Numbered from the stretch's first letter, positions 11,116 through 23,800 are shown. The stretch: DNA of 64,000 bases from Malachius bipustulatus (GCA_910589415.1 OU342635.1:36234929-36298928), one strand, 5' to 3'. Program-made: numbers and translations. The notes: a model not told the origin generated them from the letters alone.

Positions 11116-14100
11116 GAAGGTTTGGCTATAAGTTTTAATATCCTCACCCTCCATATTTTTTTTGGGTACACGAATTTGAAATTTACTGGCAAAAATTTTA
11201 CCCGGAATTTTTATTTTGCAATTTATTCCACTTTTCCCTACATATGGCAATAGGTTATTTTTTGGCGCGCTCTACCGGCGGAACGGTTAGTCTCCCAGAG
11301 AAACGTTTCTTATCAGAAATGTAGGAAATTTGATCTACTTTTATTTTGTATAGTATTGATTTCAAAAAATGCTTTCTTTTTGAGATTTTGGCCAAAAATT
11401 GAGACAAGTGCAAAAATTAGCGCAAAAAGTGAAAAAGAAAACAAAGTTCCGGGCCAAATTTTTGGCAGAAAACTTAAAATAATTCGTGTTCATCGACCAA
11501 AAATAATAGATGGAATGAAAAAATCAAAACAATAGTCAAAACTTTCTTCTGAACCGCAATTTTATTCGTATAAGTAAAATATGCCTATAGCAGTCTACTT
11601 AGACTGTATAAGTATGAATGAGCAGTTTATTTCCTGCAGGAAATTTAAAACTTGTTTATAACCTCTTCAATGCGGTCAAAATATCGCGACGTTAGTTTCG
11701 TATTTTGTAAATTAGGGAAAACGTATTTATCTTTAATCGTTTAAGTGACTGTTGTAGAGGAAAAGAATTAAATTAAAGCTACCTTTGACGTTTGTTCATT
11801 TGATGACACAGAGTTTTCGAAATTGGAGGAAAACAAACGATTCAATGCAGTTTTTCAAACAGTAGATTCAAGAAATTACTAGCGGAAGGAAGTTGAGAAT
11901 TTTCCACTTTTGCTCGATTTTGTACCGTTTGAAAGACTTCCGATATGCGGCCAAGTCATGATCCCATTTATTCTGATCGATACAAGAAGAATGCATCGTT
12001 AAACTCTGGTTGATATGGTCTCATGTTTTATTTTTAACTCGTCTTTATTTATAAATAACTCGTCGTTAAAAATAACAATAAAATTATTAAATTCAATATT
12101 TTTCAGACCGCAGTTTGAAGAAAAAATATTTTGACAAACTAATGTTCATAAATACTCGTAAAAATGAAGAAATTGTAGCATTTGCAAATGCTCTTACTTT
12201 AATGAAAAATTCTTAGAATGGTTGATATTTTCGCGTGAAACCTTCGCTTCAAAAACATGTATCGACGCTAATAAAATGGCATCATTATTAGATGTTGAAT
12301 ATTATTGAGCTAATTTTAATTTTCATAGTCCCAATGTATTATTTATAACCACCCCCGAAGACACGTTAATTTTTAGTCGGGGTATCATCCTAAATTAAAA
12401 GTTTTCTCGAAATATTTCCTCCATTTTACAATCCATTTATTTGGCAAAATTAGGTGAAAATAATTTGTCAAAGCTCACGTAATTCACATTGAATTACCAA
12501 CCACAACTGACCTTTCGGTTAGTTAAATGGAGCGATAACTTCCAATCCAATAACTTGATTCCAACCCATTTTCATTACTGTCATTTCAAATAAAAAGATC
12601 AACCGCTTTTCCGTACAAATACGCGAATATTGACCAGTAGGACAAAAGTTTGCAGGGATTTTTCATGAGGTATATGGGTATTAATTTGATAATTAATTGA
12701 GAGGTAAAATTCACCACCAAACAAGTTGCTTTACACACCTGCAAAATACATGTACCTAATATGTACTTACATAAGCTACGAGCAAATGTATGTAGGTACT
12801 CTAATCTGCTTCATAAAGTTTTGTTTGGCAACGCTAATTAGAGAGAGTTTGTTGAAAAGTTCTACTTGCCTGTAGACTTTCATCATTATATGTATAGCAA
12901 CGAGGAATGGCATTGAATTTTGAAGGAAATAAAATAAGAATGCACGAAATGGAATGTACCAAATGGAAGTATTTGCTTACTGCATGCAGACTTTCGTATG
13001 CCATAGGTAGCATTAAATTAAAAAATCCGATGACTGGTTTTTCTGCAGATGCATAAGTTCTCGTTAGTCGCTTGACTTTTACGCTTATGTATGTAAACTT
13101 ATTCTATGAGTAAAAAGTTCAGATTTTTATAATACTCTTGGAAATTTGAAACGCTCTTAAAGAACGAGAGGAAGGAAAATTTCCTTTGAAATATTTTTCT
13201 GATTGTTCTGATTTCACATTTTCAGCAAAGAGCTTTGAAATTCTTTAGCTACAATGAAACTATCCAAAGGATCGCAAGATAATATATAAGATGGTTTTGA
13301 TCTGGATATGCATCACAGTTTTACTTACGAAAATTACATTTTCATATCTATTTCAGTCAAACAGATGCAAAAAATTAGAACTATTGACTAGGTATTCATA
13401 ATATACAACATCTTGTTAATATGAACTCTTCTACTTAAAATTGGTCCAGGAATACGCCCTTAAATTTAGTACATGCCTTTAAGTAACACTCTGTATACTG
13501 TTGTAAAGTTTACTTACTATTTAGGAACCGCTAGAACGTTAAAGATTTGAAAAAATACTACTTTTTATTCAGAGGACAATTTCCTATCTAAACATCAATT
13601 TTGAGGGAAAAAACTAGAATATTTTATTATTTCTTCCATTCCAATTCACCTCAAGTAACAAAATCAGGATTGCGTAAGTTACAAGGCTGATATCTTATTT
13701 ACTTAAGAGATCCGCGGAAATCTTTAACATATGGGGCGAAGATTCACTTTCATATCTGTCTAAACTGACGGTATCTGCTTTGAAACGTTCAGGAATATCA
13801 TCAACAGAAACGCGATTAACAGACATTTTCAGATCTGTTTGCATTAAGATGATACTCTAGTTTCTTGCATGGTATCGATCGGCTAATTTGATGCATGTGC
13901 TTATCGTATACTGCGACTCGGACTCTTAAATCCTTTGAGTGGAGTGTCGAAGAGTAGTATCAATTTCCAATCTTTCTCTCTTGGCTCTCCTCGTAAATTA
14001 TACGCTTCAACTTGGGTCATTGATTCTTAGACGGATTCCTTAATAATTTCCATTAAATTTCTAATTCTGTTTTAGTTTCTTCAAACTACTGCTTGTGAAT

Positions 14101-14826
14101 TTTAGATTTTATGCGACCTCTTTGAGGGCTTACTTTTTATTGATACAGAGGGAGTCACAAAAAAATACAGCGACTTATTGGTACATTTTATTACATAACA
14201 AGAATTTTTCATAGATAAACAACGCGATTCCATTAAATTTGCGCTTTGTATAAAATTTAACTTCTGTCAAAGTTAATTTCGAAAATAACCGATTGAACTG
14301 TTTAATTTAAGGACGAGAAATTTTCGAACCCTGGCTTCATCTAAAATAAGAATCATTGTGTAAATAGAAATCATGCAGAAATCAATTTAACGAAACATAA
14401 ATAAATTGAAGTACCTACTTACGTACAAATTGCTAAGAACGAAATAGTAATGAAATAGAGATTGACATATCTGGACTCATTTATTGTACTCACTGCGATG
14501 AAACACCCTTTTACTTTAAGGCAAAATTACCTACCTTTGAACGTTGGAATCTATCGAGTGGTTCAAAAGAAGCGTTATCAAAGAGAGAGGAAAAAATACT
14601 CCATTTATCTGGCTGATTAAATGGAAAATTTATTTTACTCGCTTTGAATTTAACTCGCTTTGAATTTGGTACCTCTAAACGCATCAGGTCAGACTAACAT
14701 AAAATAATCTGTATAACTTTTTTTCTTCTAATAGGTATACGAATACGACAATAAATACTGCATTGTTTCTACTCATACATACACCCTGTATATTTCATGG
14801 CATAACAACAGTAGATATAAACTCAC
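11116..14826. other. Intronic-looking AT-rich stretch, no gene seen
   Basis: About 3.7 kb between the small palindrome and the second Elk exon. I find no coding exon, tRNA or recognisable transposon. CACCCTGTATA near 14784 resembles the outer end of the TA-site foldback elements found elsewhere in the window, without a visible partner. Because the Elk gene reads leftwards, this should be the intron downstream of the exon at 14827. Confidence 0.5.
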
Positions 14827-14964
14827 CGCTGTCATACATGTCATCCTCGGACATCTCCGCCATTTTAGTGTTGGTGATATCCTTGTGAGATGCAAGGTAC
14901 AAAACGACCTCCCGCTTCTCATTCTTGATGGGTACGATGTCCAACAAACACCAAAAGGGCGTTC
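14827..14964 (-). CDS. Elk: Elk-type K+ channel exon (end of PAS domain)
   Basis: A 138-bp internal exon of 46 codons read on the minus strand. It has a TTTTTCAG acceptor just right of 14964 and a GTGAGT donor just left of 14827, phase 1 at both ends. After joining to the exon at 17236 the protein reads [21 protein letters not shown], then [13 protein letters not shown] and an acidic [12 protein letters not shown] tail. In KCNH channels this is the second half of the PAS domain, with the characteristic [12 protein letters not shown]...V.LFL.S.KDIT pattern. The cytoplasmic PAS/eag domain packs on the cyclic-nucleotide-binding homology domain and slows channel closing. The Elk branch (KCNH8/3/4) fits better than Erg or Eag. 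The next coding exon was not found to the left. Confidence 0.88.
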
Positions 14965-15708
14965 CTGAAAAATCCCAGAAATTGCATAAATTTAGCTGTT
15001 TGATTAGTTAAATTTGGGGAACAAACAGGGAATTCGACGGAAAGGTTAGAAGGGAACACAATGACGAGAAATAAATCAGTCCTGTTGATCCGCAAGACAA
15101 AAACATAAATTCGCCGGATCATAAATCACGTTGCCTGAAAAAACTGAAAATATCCATGTTGTTATCGGGGCAGAAATAAAAGGGACTTTAAGTTGCTTTG
15201 GAATGTATTCCAGATAGGTAGAGATTTGAGACGAGGATTTTTGTTTGTCGTTTTTCTTGTTGTTTCATCTGCAGGGCTAGATTTCCATGCGGAATTCTGA
15301 ATGTCAATCAATTCCTGTTATAAACGGAAAATAAGCTTACACATTTTATGTCTCAAGAGGAAGTACCTACCTACAATGGAAAATTGCATATAAAGTTCAT
15401 GTATTAAGCCAAGTTAGTTCATTAAAAAGTTTATCAAGTTTACCGTCAGCAGAGCAATAACTGTGCTTTATGAAGTTTTCATGCCACCTTGAATAATCAT
15501 TGGAAGCTTCGCATTTAAATTATAAATAGAGATATTTGAATTCCCCTACACCACTTGCTTATAATTTTTAATTAATAAGCACCTACAACTTTTTCATGTT
15601 AAAATTACCTACATTAACGTAAATTTAGAATTTCAAGTTATCATTGCGTGAGTTACATAATATACCTACTTGATGAAATGTATAACGAGAAATTGGAAAA
15701 ATAATATA
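14965..15708. other. Elk intron sequence
   Basis: This is the 3' part of the intron between the two Elk exons, ending in a pyrimidine-rich acceptor next to 14964. No other feature is visible apart from AT-rich sequence. Confidence 0.5.
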
Positions 15709-15945
15709 CACCGTGTTGCATAGAAAAGGTAACATAGGGAATACGTGTAAAGCATATTTCAACAATACTTTGAAAATAAATGACATCCTTTCAAATATAC
15801 AGTTCCTTAGGAAACTACCAAGTTTCCTAGGATACTATGCAGTTTTCTAGGAAACTATCAGCTTTTAAACCAGAGTGGCTCGGATCCTTTAATAATATTC
15901 ACTGTAGTGTTTTCCCTATGTTACGTTTCCTATGCAACACAGAGT
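15709..15945. mobile_element. Small MITE with ~30-bp terminal inverted repeats
   Basis: The left end reads GTGTTGCATAGAAAAGGTAA with ACATAGGG following; the right end carries the inverse CCCTATGTTACGTTTCCTAT then GCAACAC. TA flanks both sides. The interior holds a short duplicated phrase, TTTCCTAGGA, three times (15810-15865). At about 237 bp with no coding capacity this is a typical non-autonomous element sitting in the Elk intron. Confidence 0.75.
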
Positions 15946-17235
15946 TATACAGCAATAGAAAAGTATAGGAAGACACAGTAATGGACACTTTTTGAAAATC
16001 TAGTCAGATAAAAGTATTGTGGCATGATAATAAAAAATGTGATCTTTCCAATAAGTGAAATTTGAATCAATAGGTATTGTATAGATTCCTGAATAATTAT
16101 TTAATAATGATGAAATTCTTCATAATATTATGAGACCTATTTTCAAGTTCCAGAACTTAAAAACTTTCCTTCCTTTACTACAAATCACTTTAGCATGAGT
16201 AACTATTTCAACTTTTAAAGAATGAGCTTTTACAAAGACTTCCTTGCCATTTCTTCAATGAATGTTAGGTAGATACTTCAAAGATAATACCCCAAGAAAT
16301 ATAAATTTATGGGAGTGTTCTAAGAATTTAAGCAGATATTATCTCCGCCATAAGTGCCTAGATATATTTCCTTCAACCCCGAGAGTACAGTAATAACCCT
16401 CGGGAAAGTATAAAAGTTTTATGTGTATTTATTTTTCTTGATATATCTCTGAAAAGTTTAGTATGAAACGATTTCTAGCGAGGAGATTGTGTTATTTCTA
16501 TACAACGTGAAATGAATGATAGTAAAATAATAATAAAGCTAATTCACTTCAAGGGAATTTGAAATGAAAGAAGAAAGGAGTCATTAGGACGTAAGCTTTC
16601 CTTCCATCACTTTTCATGAAAGATCCACAAAGCAGATTCTCTAGATCCTTAAGTTTCTCTCGACGATCAAATCTCGTGAGATGTCACGTGGAAAATATTC
16701 AAAGAAAATAATACAAAAGAGAAGACAAAGTGTGTTTTTATATCTAAGTCTACCATCAACCAATTAAATTAATAGAGGAAAATGTATAGAGGAATGTCAT
16801 CTGATTTTTATTTCTTAACTTCATTACAAGCTCATTATTTTTATGGTCAAATAGTCTCTCGTCTTAAAGTAGGACAAAATTAATGGATCGTTTTGACCGT
16901 ACCCTAAGATATTAGAAAGTGTAATTTTTCCTTAAGCCTCTTATACTTATCAATACTTGTTATTTATTACTAATAAGTAAGTGTTTATAGAATCATATAG
17001 ATACGAACTTATTGATAAAGTAGATGAAAATAATAAGTAAAGAAAATAACTTTGACTCAGTAAACTCAATTTATTTATCTATAAATTGATTGATCTATCA
17101 GTTTATTAAAAAGTGAGTTATGTGTATTAATGACATCTCCCCATAAGCCTAACTTGATCCTTCAGAATGTTGACTTAATTAATAGAAAGTATAGGCAAAT
17201 ACGATGGTTCTCGATAATAATTTCAGTGAACTTAC
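15946..17235. other. Elk intron sequence
   Basis: This is the 5' part of the intron following the exon at 17236-17469. It is AT-rich; I see no gene or repeat. Confidence 0.5.
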
Positions 17236-17469
17236 CATTTTTCTTATAGAAAATGACTTCCAATTTGAGTTCATTCTTCGACTCAAGCGCCTTGTCTATT
17301 TGAGCCTTGTGCTCGTCCTTCGTCTCTGGGCCGTAGAGGAACTTACAGGCGCATCCTTTCTGCATGATCTGCGCCCTCGCGAACCCCGTGAGCTCGCAGA
17401 ACCCGTCCGAGCAGTACACGATCGGGTACAACGTCGGCACCTGAGCGTTGCCCAGAACAAAGTTGCTGT
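17236..17469 (-). CDS. Elk: Elk-type K+ channel exon (first half of PAS domain)
   Basis: A 234-bp internal exon (78 codons, phase 1 at both ends) on the minus strand. The acceptor is TTACAG just right of 17469 and the donor GTAAGT just left of 17236. The split first codon gives D, then [20 protein letters not shown] and [20 protein letters not shown], then a CKFLYGPET segment and an IFYKKN end. The [12 protein letters not shown].(E/Q)(V/I)MQ pattern is the PAS fold of KCNH channels; SDGFCEL plus GFAR points to the Elk subfamily. It joins in frame to the exon at 14827, which supplies the rest of the PAS domain. Local GC content is clearly higher than the surroundings. The N-terminal cap exon should lie to the right but was not found in the window. 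Confidence 0.92.
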
Positions 17470-18249
17470 CTGTAACAATTAGAAAATTATTGGTAAAGAA
17501 AAAGCGGATTTATCTGTAAGCTGCGAATAGAAGTAATTATTATGTTTTGTTACATTTCTCTCGTAATAAGAAAATTTTGATCAAATAAACGCTTATACGC
17601 AGTATTTGCGACAGGAGAGATCAAAATGTTTATCTCTTGTCTTATTTAATATCGTTTCTGTCAATTTCAGGAATCAAAAACCTAATTACTTTTACGAACT
17701 TGTATAAAAGTATTTAGGAAAAATACAAGATCATTATTTGTGAAAATAAGTTATATGGAAGCTCGAGGCTTTCAATCTCTCTGAATTTTCGTAAAAAATC
17801 TCGTGGTATAAAAGTATAAAAATATTTTCTCATGTTACAAGTACCTATTTTATGTTATGTGTATTTTATCTCTATCGTACGTGATGTCATTTGGAGAATC
17901 ATTGTTATGAAAGACTTTTATTACAGTCTCAGCTACTTTTTCCCCAATAGCTGAGTATAGTAGCCTCTAGAGATCGTATAGCTATAACAGTTTTTTTTAT
18001 GAATTTATATTGCCTCTTATTCATCACAAGGAGAAAACTTTGAATTTTTTTCGTTGAATCTTCAGCATTGTTACGGAAGTTAGCAGCTCTTCACATACTA
18101 CCATCAGTCGATATGATGGTATATGACCAAATATATACTGGAGGCGCCAAAAGTTTAGAAACGGCCGTTTAATCTTTAATTTTGAGTTTAAAAAAAAGGG
18201 AAAACAGGTCAATTTTTAAATCTAATTTATATTCTATTAGTGAAGAGGG
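17470..18249. other. Elk upstream intron, no gene seen
   Basis: The intron just upstream of the PAS exon. AT-rich, with no coding sequence recognised before the family B copy begins. Confidence 0.45.
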
Positions 18250-18567
18250 TCTGTCAAAAAAAGGCTCCATCCGCCTTGGACTCGAGAATTTTTTTTGATT
18301 TTTTTTTTTCATAAAGTTCATTTTGGTGGCATTTTCGAAAATTTAATCGACGCCCTGGCGGAGAAATGTGCATGCGAAGACATCGGCAATGGGTTTTTTG
18401 CACATAACTCGCTTAATTCAACTCTGAGCATAGTAAATATCCGGTCAAAAAATGAAGAGCTCTCGAAGACGCGTAATTTGAACTTTGACTGGTCCAAATC
18501 GGTCAAACGGTTCTCGAGATATCGCATTTTCAATTTTAAGGCCCTTTCTTCAGGGTTCCGCCGCGAC
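18250..18567 (+). repeat. Repeat family B, truncated arm
   Basis: It matches the left arm of the palindrome at 26432: CGCCTTGGACTCGAGAATTT, a poly-T run, CATTTTGGTGGCATTTTCGA-like sequence, GCATGCGAAGACATCGGCAA, and ATCGGTCAAACGGTTCTCGA. The match stops at TTCCGCCGCG, where the LTR of the errantivirus begins. The outer GGTCT-AAAA-GGCT start is diverged from the other copies. The LTR therefore ended up inside, or recombined with, a family B copy. Confidence 0.8.
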
Positions 18568-18886
18568 TTACGAAAAGCAGGATCGAAATTTGGTTTTTAA
18601 AAAGAAACTTTTATTTATAAAACACTTATTCGAACCTTTATTACTTTTCGGACTGAGTGAAAATACATTTAGTTCCGGAGTTACAAAAATTGTTAAGTAT
18701 TAAGTATTTAATTAATTTAAAGAGAATAATTATTACGAGCGTCTATTCCGGACGAGTACAAATCAAACAGTGCCCGTCTACTCAGTTCAGCCGGTGCATG
18801 ATGAGAATTATGCTTATTACAACAATAGCGCAATAAGCGTTATTGTATACTCTTTTATATTTACTCAGCTTATTTAGCCTACGTAA
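18568..18886 (-). repeat. Errantivirus 3' LTR
   Basis: About 319 bp, read on the minus strand, starting right after the polypurine tract with TTACGTAGGC and ending CTTTTCGTAA, giving short inverted ends TTACG/CGTAA. A TATAAAAG box lies at 18852-18859 and AATAAA signals at 18637-18642 and 18610-18615, as expected for U3, R and U5. No second copy of this LTR is visible at the other end of the element, so LTR identity rests on position, promoter and poly(A) signals and the polypurine tract. Exact ends could shift by two or three bases. Confidence 0.7.
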
Positions 18887-18898
18887 TTCCTCCACCCT
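18887..18898 (-). promoter_or_regulatory. Polypurine tract for plus-strand DNA priming
   Basis: AGGGTGGAGGAA on the minus strand lies immediately before the start of the LTR and 228 bp after the env stop codon. This is the position expected of the RNase H-resistant primer of LTR retroelements. Confidence 0.65.
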
Positions 18899-19125
18899 TA
18901 AGAGGAAACTTTGGGTGAACAAAGTTGACGTTTACATGAACGGAATAAATGGCACTAAAATTAAAATTATCTTTTACAAAAGTTATCAAACTAAACAATA
19001 TGTTTGTTCCATAGTGTAGTACCTATTAAAGAATGTAGATATTCTTAAATTACAAATGATTAAATTTAAATTGTTTAAGTAGGTAACATTCTTAATATTA
19101 AAGGTAAAATTATACATATACATTA

Positions 19126-20814
19126 TTACGAAATTCTCTTAGTTGGGGTTGGAAATGCTGGTTGCAATTCAATGTCATTGTCTTTAGGTTTATAGTCACT
19201 TTTCGTTAGAATGGTCTTACATTTGTTTAAAATCTGAAGTCTATAATAAAACATTGTGCAAATTATTATTATCAGACTTATGAGAACAAATAATGGTAAG
19301 TTAGAGTGAGACCAAAGAGTTTCACTGGATGTTAAGGAAAGGGGTTCACTTTTCACTTCATCTAAAGTTAGTTTTGACAATTGGTCAAGATCAAACGATT
19401 TTAGATTCAACTGGATTGGTTGAACACTGGATACGTTCTGGACTAATGGAGGTAAGAAGACTGGTTCTTCGAAGGCTGCTCCTTCTTGGTTGGCGTATTC
19501 GAAGTCTTTAGTTATGAACTTACAAGAGTAAGGGACGTTTATCAAATATGCGCCCTTCAGTCGATGAACTTCTTCGCTACCACACTTACTGTGGACTAGG
19601 GTTTCTAATGGTGCGATGAGCAAGTATTTCTGATCGCTGATGGTTTCAACGAGAATATCTGTTGCTTCGACTCGAATTTGTACACAGCGTGGATCTTCTT
19701 GAACTCGAAGGAGATTCTGAATACATGTGTCCTGTTGGTAGTTTTTCTCGATGTGAGAGCTCTTGCAAAAGAACTCATTTTGGATTTGCTGACATCTGTT
19801 CTTCAGGTAGTAGGTATATTCTTGAGACATTGCCACATACGGTGTAGGTGGGATAATAATTGTGGATTGGTTTGTAGGTACGGAGTACAGATGATAGAGG
19901 TCATAGTTTAAAGGGTCTAATAAAGGAACATGCAATAAAAACACTACGTGTTCTTCATTGATGTAGTACTCTACTGTTATCGTTCGCGTAAATAATACGT
20001 TATCGTACGAATAATATAGATTTTCGTCATGAAATTTTGATAATTCAGCTTTCATTTGGTTTATTGCGTCTTCATTTATGATCGATAAATGGACGGTACC
20101 TAGGGATGCAAAACTTATTGCTGTTAAAAGTTTATTTGCAATCTGGTTTAAGTCTAGAAGACTAATTTTGAACAACGTTATTGTATTTACGAATTTTTGA
20201 TCTTCTGCCCTGATCATTCTGATAAATTCTTCAATTCTTTTGAAATTCTCTGACATGTTTTTAACTGTTTCTCGATAGTTAATAATTAACTCATGATTTA
20301 AAGAGAGCTGTTGATTAAAATGTTTAACCATGTTTTCCTGATTGTTTTTGATGTCATTAATGGCTTTATCATATCGAGCTCCGTCAGATGCATCTAAATT
20401 ACCTGAGATAAATTTAAACACTGAACCTATGGCATTGATTATACCACGTTTTGGTCTATTATTATTTTCTAAAAGATTTGGATGCAGGGTACCTACTAGT
20501 AGTCTTAAGTTATTAAATTGGTTATGTACATAGTCTAGATCGATTTTTTGATCAATTGGTAATTTATTCATGGTTTTTTCTATGAAGTCATTTATGTGGT
20601 TACCTAATTCTTTTACTCGTGAACCTAGTTCTTGTATGGGGTAGTTATGTATAAAGGTATGATGTGATTTTTGCACACGAGTTGGTCCTAGTTTTAATGG
20701 AAGGATGCCTGGATTATGGTCTAGAGATTTTATCTCTATTTTAGGAGCTGCTACTTGGGCTAGATTGAGGCTCTTGTTCATTACGATGAACAGAATTAGG
20801 GCTCTTAGTAACAT
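19126..20814 (-). CDS. env: Errantivirus Env (F-like envelope fusion protein)
   Basis: Begins at an ATG (20812-20814) that directly follows a TTTGTTTCAG acceptor, so translation from a spliced RNA is expected. About 562 residues. A hydrophobic N-terminal segment (residues 1-22) looks like a signal peptide. A furin-type RPKR site lies near residues 120-123, followed by a glycine- and isoleucine-rich stretch (GIINAIGSVFKFISG) in the position of a fusion peptide. A transmembrane helix lies near residues 506-524 (LPLFVLISLIIIICTMFYY), with a ~38-residue cytoplasmic tail. The layout matches the family of insect errantivirus and baculovirus F-type envelope proteins, which mediate membrane fusion. 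No internal stop or frameshift. It overlaps the end of pol by 74 bp in another frame. Function is inferred from layout. Confidence 0.88.
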   Translation of the reverse strand: MLLRALILFIVMNKSLNLAQVAAPKIEIKSLDHNPGILPLKLGPTRVQKSHHTFIHNYPIQELGSRVKELGNHINDFIEKTMNKLPIDQKIDLDYVHNQFNNLRLLVGTLHPNLLENNNRPKRGIINAIGSVFKFISGNLDASDGARYDKAINDIKNNQENMVKHFNQQLSLNHELIINYRETVKNMSENFKRIEEFIRMIRAEDQKFVNTITLFKISLLDLNQIANKLLTAISFASLGTVHLSIINEDAINQMKAELSKFHDENLYYSYDNVLFTRTITVEYYINEEHVVFLLHVPLLDPLNYDLYHLYSVPTNQSTIIIPPTPYVAMSQEYTYYLKNRCQQIQNEFFCKSSHIEKNYQQDTCIQNLLRVQEDPRCVQIRVEATDILVETISDQKYLLIAPLETLVHSKCGSEEVHRLKGAYLINVPYSCKFITKDFEYANQEGAAFEEPVFLPPLVQNVSSVQPIQLNLKSFDLDQLSKLTLDEVKSEPLSLTSSETLWSHSNLPLFVLISLIIIICTMFYYRLQILNKCKTILTKSDYKPKDNDIELQPAFPTPTKRIS

Positions 20815-23800
20815 CTGAAACAAAGGGGTGTGTCACTTGATATTTTCTTGTGGGTTTCAGTTCTTGCTTATTATATAGTTTTCTCTTAGTTGTCATAATT
20901 TTATTTCCTAAATCTCTTTTCACCTTTACGTGTTTATAAGGTACGTCAGTCTTATTCCTAGGAGATAGGGATAGAAAAGCGTCTAACGTATTAATTGGTG
21001 AATGATCTTTTCTTTGTTTATTTTCCTTCTCAATATATTTTTCCTTGGTGTCGTTGATATTTTCGAAAGCTTTACCGTATAGCACTTGAATTTTATTTTG
21101 TAGGTCATTGAGATAATCGTTGTATTGGTGATTAGAGGCTATTTCTAAAATATCCTTATTATCAATGTGTCCAAATAAAAGTTCAATCGGTCTAAATTTT
21201 GTCGTGCTGTGGATGGTTCTATTATAAATTATTACAGCGTTTTCAAAGGGATTATTTTTAAGAGATTTGTTATTATTTAGACTAAGGGATCTCATTATCT
21301 CTAGTATGGTTGAGTGAACTCGTTCTACTGGACTATTTGAATTCGGGTGTAATGGGGTCGTTATATGATGTTCAACATTATACGCCTTTAATAATCCTCT
21401 AAAAAGATCGGTATTGAATTGACCATCAGTTACTAAATTTTTCGGTAGCTTGTAGTGAGAAAATAGTTTTATAAATTTCTGAGAAATTTCTACCATGTTT
21501 GTGGAGTCTAGTTCTTCGTACATGAGAAATTTGGAAAAATTGTCTATACAAGTTAAATATTTGTTTTTGTTACAAGTAAAGATATCCATGTAAATTATTT
21601 GAAATGGGACAATTGGGGTAAAAGTAGTTTCAAGTTTATATTTAATTGGTCGTCTTTCATATTTGCTTTGTTGACAAATAATGCAGTTGTTAATGTGACG
21701 TTGACAATCATTCAGAATGTTTGGCCAATAATATAATCTATCAATTTCCGTTTTTAATTCACTAATACCTCTATGACTTATCTTATGGAATTTTTCAATA
21801 ATTTCTTTCTGTTGGTTTTCATCGGTTATATCTTTTAATATCTTTCGGGTAAAAGTTAGTTTAACATCACTCGTAAAATGTTCATTTACTAGCGAGGCTA
21901 ACTCCTCGTACATTTCTTCATCTTTAAAGTATATTCCTGTAACTATCTGAGGGGTAACATGATCTTTTAAAATATTTACAATTTCATTTTTATAATTATT
22001 TCTCGTAACTTGAACCTCGATTCGGTCTTTATTGAAAATTTTAAGTAGATTAATTTTGGGCTCTTTACTGAAATTGAAAATAATTTGTTTCTTGAATAAG
22101 TTCAAAGGCTTATCAGTTATAGTTAGTTCTGCTGAGGTGGTGTCTTGTTGAGAATGAATGGTGTTATTGTCCTGAGTCTGAGTCGGTGTAGGTGGATTAT
22201 TATTACACTCTACTTCAGGGAAATGGGTCATTCTTGGTCTAGTGACATCGGTTGTCGAGAGGTCGGTTACCTTTGGTGGTGTAACTTGCACGTCTGATAT
22301 GATATTAATCTTATTCTCGGCTGGAGTATGTAAACCTATTAATTTATTCGTTTCTTCTAGATCAGCTATTTCTTCTAGATTTCTCTCATTTACGTCACCG
22401 GGTTGTGCAAACAATGATAACAAATCATCGGTTTCCGGATCTATGTTTATGGGATGTGCTTCTAATCGTGATAGAAAATCTGCGTTTGTGTTATACTTTC
22501 CCTTCTTGTAAACTATTTTATAATCATATTCCGCTAGTTTGAGCCGCCATCGAACTATTTTCGAGTTTGGCTCTTTGAAGCTAAACAGCCATTCTAAGGG
22601 TTTATGATCGCTTACAAAGGTGACTTTGTTTCCATATAAGTAGGGTCTGAATTGACTCGATGCCCAAATGATTGCGAGGCATTCTTTTTCTGATGTTGTG
22701 TAATCTACTTCATTGGGGTGCAATGTTCTGGAAATATAGGCTATGGGTCGATCGGAACCAATAGTTCCTTGCGATAAAATAGCGCCTAAACCGATATTAG
22801 ATGCGTCAGTGGTTACAATGAATGGTTTACTGAAATCAGGATATGCCAAAATTGGTTCATTACAAAGGAGTTGTTTTATTGTGTCGAACGCTTGTAAAAA
22901 TCTTTGTGTGTGTTCTATTTTGGCTCCTTTCTTTAGGCATTCGGTTAATGGTTTTGTTATGGTCGCATAGTTTTTTACAAACTTACGATAATAACCTGAA
23001 AGTCCAAGAAAGCTTTTTATTTGCTTTGTTGTTGTAGGGGGTTTGACTCGTTTAATTTTGTCTAACAATTTTGGATTCGGTTTAATTCCGGTTGTGGTGA
23101 TGATATGCCCTAGATATTCAATTTCTTTCAAAAAGAAATCTGACTTGTCTAATTGTATTTTAAATTGGTGTTGTCGTAACCTTCCTAATACAAGTTTCAA
23201 ATTTTTTAAATGATCATTTATTGATTCACCTAGAATGATTACGTCGTCTAGGTATACTAAACAAACTTTATTTAGTAAACCTTTTAATACATCGTTCATT
23301 ACACGAGCAAAACATGCAGGTGCATTGCGTAAGCCAAATGGCATGCGCAAGAACTCGTAATGTCCTTCTTCTGTTGAGAATGCCGTTTTATAGCGGTCCT
23401 TCTCGTCTATTTCAATCTGATGATATCCAGATTTTAAATCAATTTTAGAATATATTTTTGACGTTCCTAAAATGTCTAAGATATTGCTGATGTTAGGCAG
23501 CGGGTATTTATCTTCTACTGTGATCTCATTTAATTTTCTAAAGTCTACCACCATTCGCCATTGTTTTTTCCCATTTTTATCCTCCTTTTTGGGGACTAAG
23601 AAAACAGGTGCGGAGTAGGGTGAGCTACTCTCGGTTATGATATTATTTTGAAGCAATTCTTCAACTTGTTTATATAACTCTGATTTTTGAGAATGCGGGA
23701 AACGATAAGATTTCGTAAAAATCGGTGTTTCAGAAGTAAGGGGAATTTTATGTTTCGTGATCGATGAGAATGTCAATCGGTCATTGTCCTTATAGAAAAC

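Noticed and set aside
17204..17482. 92-codon plus-strand frame over the PAS exon
   Set aside because: The opposite strand encodes a well-matched Elk PAS segment with proper splice sites; the plus frame is its GC-rich shadow.
18318..18533. 71-codon frame starting MKMRYLENRLTDLDQSKFKL, repeated at 26474 and 27440
   Set aside because: It is a by-product of repeat family B; it appears on both strands of a palindrome and has no start context or domain.
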